From the NCBI RefSeq assembly GCF_001436045.1, contig NZ_AZER01000009.1, positions 1 through 33,372 of the forward strand: a stretch of DNA of 33,372 bases. Direction: 5' to 3'. Every line of letters begins with the position of its first letter. Position 1 is the stretch's first letter. The notes under the pieces are model-generated. The model made no database searches. It was not told the origin of the DNA and worked only from the letters and a program-made list of their open reading frames with translations. The translations under genes and the position numbers were made by a program. The stretch comes from Limosilactobacillus frumenti DSM 13145 (GTDB taxonomy: Bacteria > Bacillota > Bacilli > Lactobacillales > Lactobacillaceae). This document shows positions 31,563 to 33,372 of this stretch, piece by piece.

Positions 31563-33132
31563 AGTACATATCATTCCTGCTCATCAGCAACGTGGCAATA
31601 GTGTCCACCGTTTACCAGATGAACCACAATCAGAAAAACTACGAGTTGCGGCCTACTGCCGGGTTTCGACTGAACTCGATGAACAAGCCAATTCATATGA
31701 AACACAAGTCAGTCACTATAAAGAGCTGATTCAAAAAGATCCCAGCTGGGAAATGGCTGGCATCTTCGCCGATGATGGGATTTCTGGAACCAACACCAAG
31801 AAACGGGAACAGTTCAATAAAATGATTGCCGCTTGTAAAGCCGGTAAAATTGACTTAATCGTTACTAAATCGATTAGTCGTTTTGCCCGGAATACGATTG
31901 ATTGTCTAAAATACATTCGTGATCTAAAAGCCATCAACGTGGCAATTTTCTTTGAAAAGGAAAACATCAACACGATGGATGCCAAAGGAGAAGTCTTGAT
32001 TACTATCATGGCTTCCCTGGCCCAGCAAGAAAGTGAGTCCTTATCTCAAAACGTCAAACTCGGGTTGCAATATCGCTACCAGCAAGGCAAAGTCTTGATT
32101 AACCACAATCACTTTCTGGGCTACACCAAGGATAAAGATGGCAATCTCGTCATTGATCCAGAAGAAGCTAAGACCGTTAAACGAATCTTCTATAGTTACC
32201 TGCAAGGGATGACGATGAAACAAATCGCTGAATCACTCAAAGCAGATGGTGTCTTAACTGGTGGCAAGGGAACTAATTGGGGATCCAGCGGTGTTAACCG
32301 GATTCTCAAGAATGAGAAATATATGGGCGATGCACTCCTGCAGAAAACCTATACCGTTGATTTTTTAACCAAAAAACGGGTAAAGAATAACGGGATCATG
32401 CCCCAATACTATGTAGAAAACGACCATCCAGCGATTATTCCCAAATCGGTCTTCATGCAAGTACAAAATTTAATTCGGCAACGCCGTAATGGCATTACTA
32501 CTAAGAATGGCCACCATCGCAGAGTTAATGGCAAATATTGTTTTTCGCAACGGGTCTATTGTGGCAAATGTGGGGATATTTTCCAACGGAATATGTGGTA
32601 TAACCCGATTAAGGTCGCCGTTTGGCGTTGCGCCAGCCGAATTAAGCGCAATAAGAAAGGCCGGCGCTGCATGATCCGCAATATCAAGGAACCTCTTCTC
32701 AAGACCGCTACCCTTGACGCCATTAACCAGTTAATCGAAAGCCATGAATTAGCGGATAAACAAATCAAAGCCAATATCATGAAAATCGTTAAGAACTATA
32801 AAGGTCCAACGATCGAGGAGCTGGATAAACGACTAGAAGATGCGCAACTAAAACTGATTCAAGCAACTAACCAGCATCAAAATTGTAATGACCTCACCCA
32901 ACAAGTAATGGAGCTACGTGGGCAAAAGGAAAAGGTTCAAAGAATTGAATCCGAAAACCAAGTTAAACTCCACAATATCGACCAGGTCGGCGATTTCGTG
33001 GACGAACATCAACATAGTATTCACGAATTCGACCCGCAGCTAGTCCGCCGATTAATTAAAAAAATCACCATCTTCCAACGTTATATAGAGTTCACGTTCA
33101 AAGATGGTGAAGTAATTAGAGTTAATATGTGA
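31555..33132 (+). CDS. Large serine recombinase 2
   Basis: A 525-residue large serine recombinase, distinct from its neighbour but of the same layout. It has VAAYCRVSTEL with catalytic S38, FADDGISGTNTKKR, VTKSISRFARNTIDCL, and a recombinase domain with TNWGSSGVNRILKNEKYMGD. The zinc ribbon is YCGKCGDIF ... WRCASRI with a later C, and a coiled coil (IEELDKRLEDAQLKLIQATN) is near the C-terminus. The start is TTG at 31555 with GAGGTG upstream, overlapping the previous gene. Both proteins keep all catalytic features, so neither looks like a relic. Confidence 0.93.
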   Translation: MGKVHIIPAHQQRGNSVHRLPDEPQSEKLRVAAYCRVSTELDEQANSYETQVSHYKELIQKDPSWEMAGIFADDGISGTNTKKREQFNKMIAACKAGKIDLIVTKSISRFARNTIDCLKYIRDLKAINVAIFFEKENINTMDAKGEVLITIMASLAQQESESLSQNVKLGLQYRYQQGKVLINHNHFLGYTKDKDGNLVIDPEEAKTVKRIFYSYLQGMTMKQIAESLKADGVLTGGKGTNWGSSGVNRILKNEKYMGDALLQKTYTVDFLTKKRVKNNGIMPQYYVENDHPAIIPKSVFMQVQNLIRQRRNGITTKNGHHRRVNGKYCFSQRVYCGKCGDIFQRNMWYNPIKVAVWRCASRIKRNKKGRRCMIRNIKEPLLKTATLDAINQLIESHELADKQIKANIMKIVKNYKGPTIEELDKRLEDAQLKLIQATNQHQNCNDLTQQVMELRGQKEKVQRIESENQVKLHNIDQVGDFVDEHQHSIHEFDPQLVRRLIKKITIFQRYIEFTFKDGEVIRVNM

Positions 33133-33372
33133 AATTTATGGTGTACGGCACTCAGCTATTTTGGCTGGGCGCTATTTTAAACATTCTGATCTTTATTAAA
33201 CCTAATTTACAGTAAGTTCGTGTTACTTAATAGTAATGAGTAGTTAAAACATTCTTAGATTTATTAAGTATCTTTGGTTTATCAATGGTTATCCCTAATT
33301 TTTGTAAAATAAAGATTACCTCAATTGTCAAGTTAAGTGCAACACTAATGGCCTATTCTTATAATTGGTCTA
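33133..33372. other. Right flank, expected site of one element end
   Basis: No intact gene. CAGC/GCTG with a seven-base loop (around 33154-33168) may weakly terminate the recombinase transcript. TTAAACATTCT and a related TTAAAACATTCT recur 67 bp apart. An attachment site for the serine recombinases would be expected here, but the core cannot be recognised without the partner end. The last 60 bp on the minus strand faintly resemble the C-terminus of an XRE regulator. Confidence 0.35.

Noticed and set aside
1-33372. CRISPR arrays, tRNA and rRNA genes
   Set aside because: No regularly spaced direct repeats and no tRNA- or rRNA-like sequence were seen on either strand.

Overview
The window looks like a Lactobacillaceae chromosome (Lactobacillus sensu lato). 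This is inferred from strong AAGGAGG ribosome binding sites, frequent TTG/GTG starts and the Gram-positive style of the phage proteins. It joins two very different regions: an AT-rich leftward block of anti-phage genes (about 1-9.4 kb) and a less AT-rich rightward element with phage replication, packaging, capsid, lysis and recombination genes (about 9.6-33.1 kb). The species cannot be named from the sequence alone.

Left block, all on the minus strand: an AbiH-family abortive-infection protein; a GIY-YIG/T5orf172 pseudogene with three nonsense codons; a restriction-modification pair (HNH endonuclease plus D12-class adenine methylase); and a compact four-gene operon. That operon encodes a HamA-like (DUF1837) protein, a HamB-like helicase, a small XRE regulator and a DUF2971 protein. 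I read it as a divergent Hachiman system. Its HamA-like subunit appears to lack the ExK nuclease residues, and it carries two extra genes.

Right element, all on the plus strand. First comes a 345-bp control region with divergent promoters, an operator-like palindrome and a long structured leader, then a sigma-like regulator. The replication module follows: an rrp5-like small protein, a DUF2800 nuclease, a DUF2815 likely ssDNA-binding protein, a family A DNA polymerase, a primase-helicase, a VRR-NUC nuclease and an SNF2 helicase. A candidate origin lies just after the primase gene. An ArpU-like activator and a candidate late promoter lead into the packaging and head genes: HNH, cos-like region, terS, DNA methylase, two accessory proteins, terL, portal, protease, capsid, connector and head closure. 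Holin and a GH25 endolysin follow immediately, then a small SHOCT-like protein and two tandem large serine recombinases.

The main discovery is what is missing. No tail gene lies between head closure and holin, and these two genes overlap by 14 bp. The element seems able to replicate, package DNA, build a head and lyse the cell, but would need another phage's tail. This is the logic of capsid-forming phage satellites (cf-PICI-like), here with its own DNA polymerase, methylase, lysis module and serine recombinase pair. The alternative is a prophage that has lost its tail genes by deletion. The left boundary of the element is not identified, so the defence block may be its cargo or a neighbouring island.
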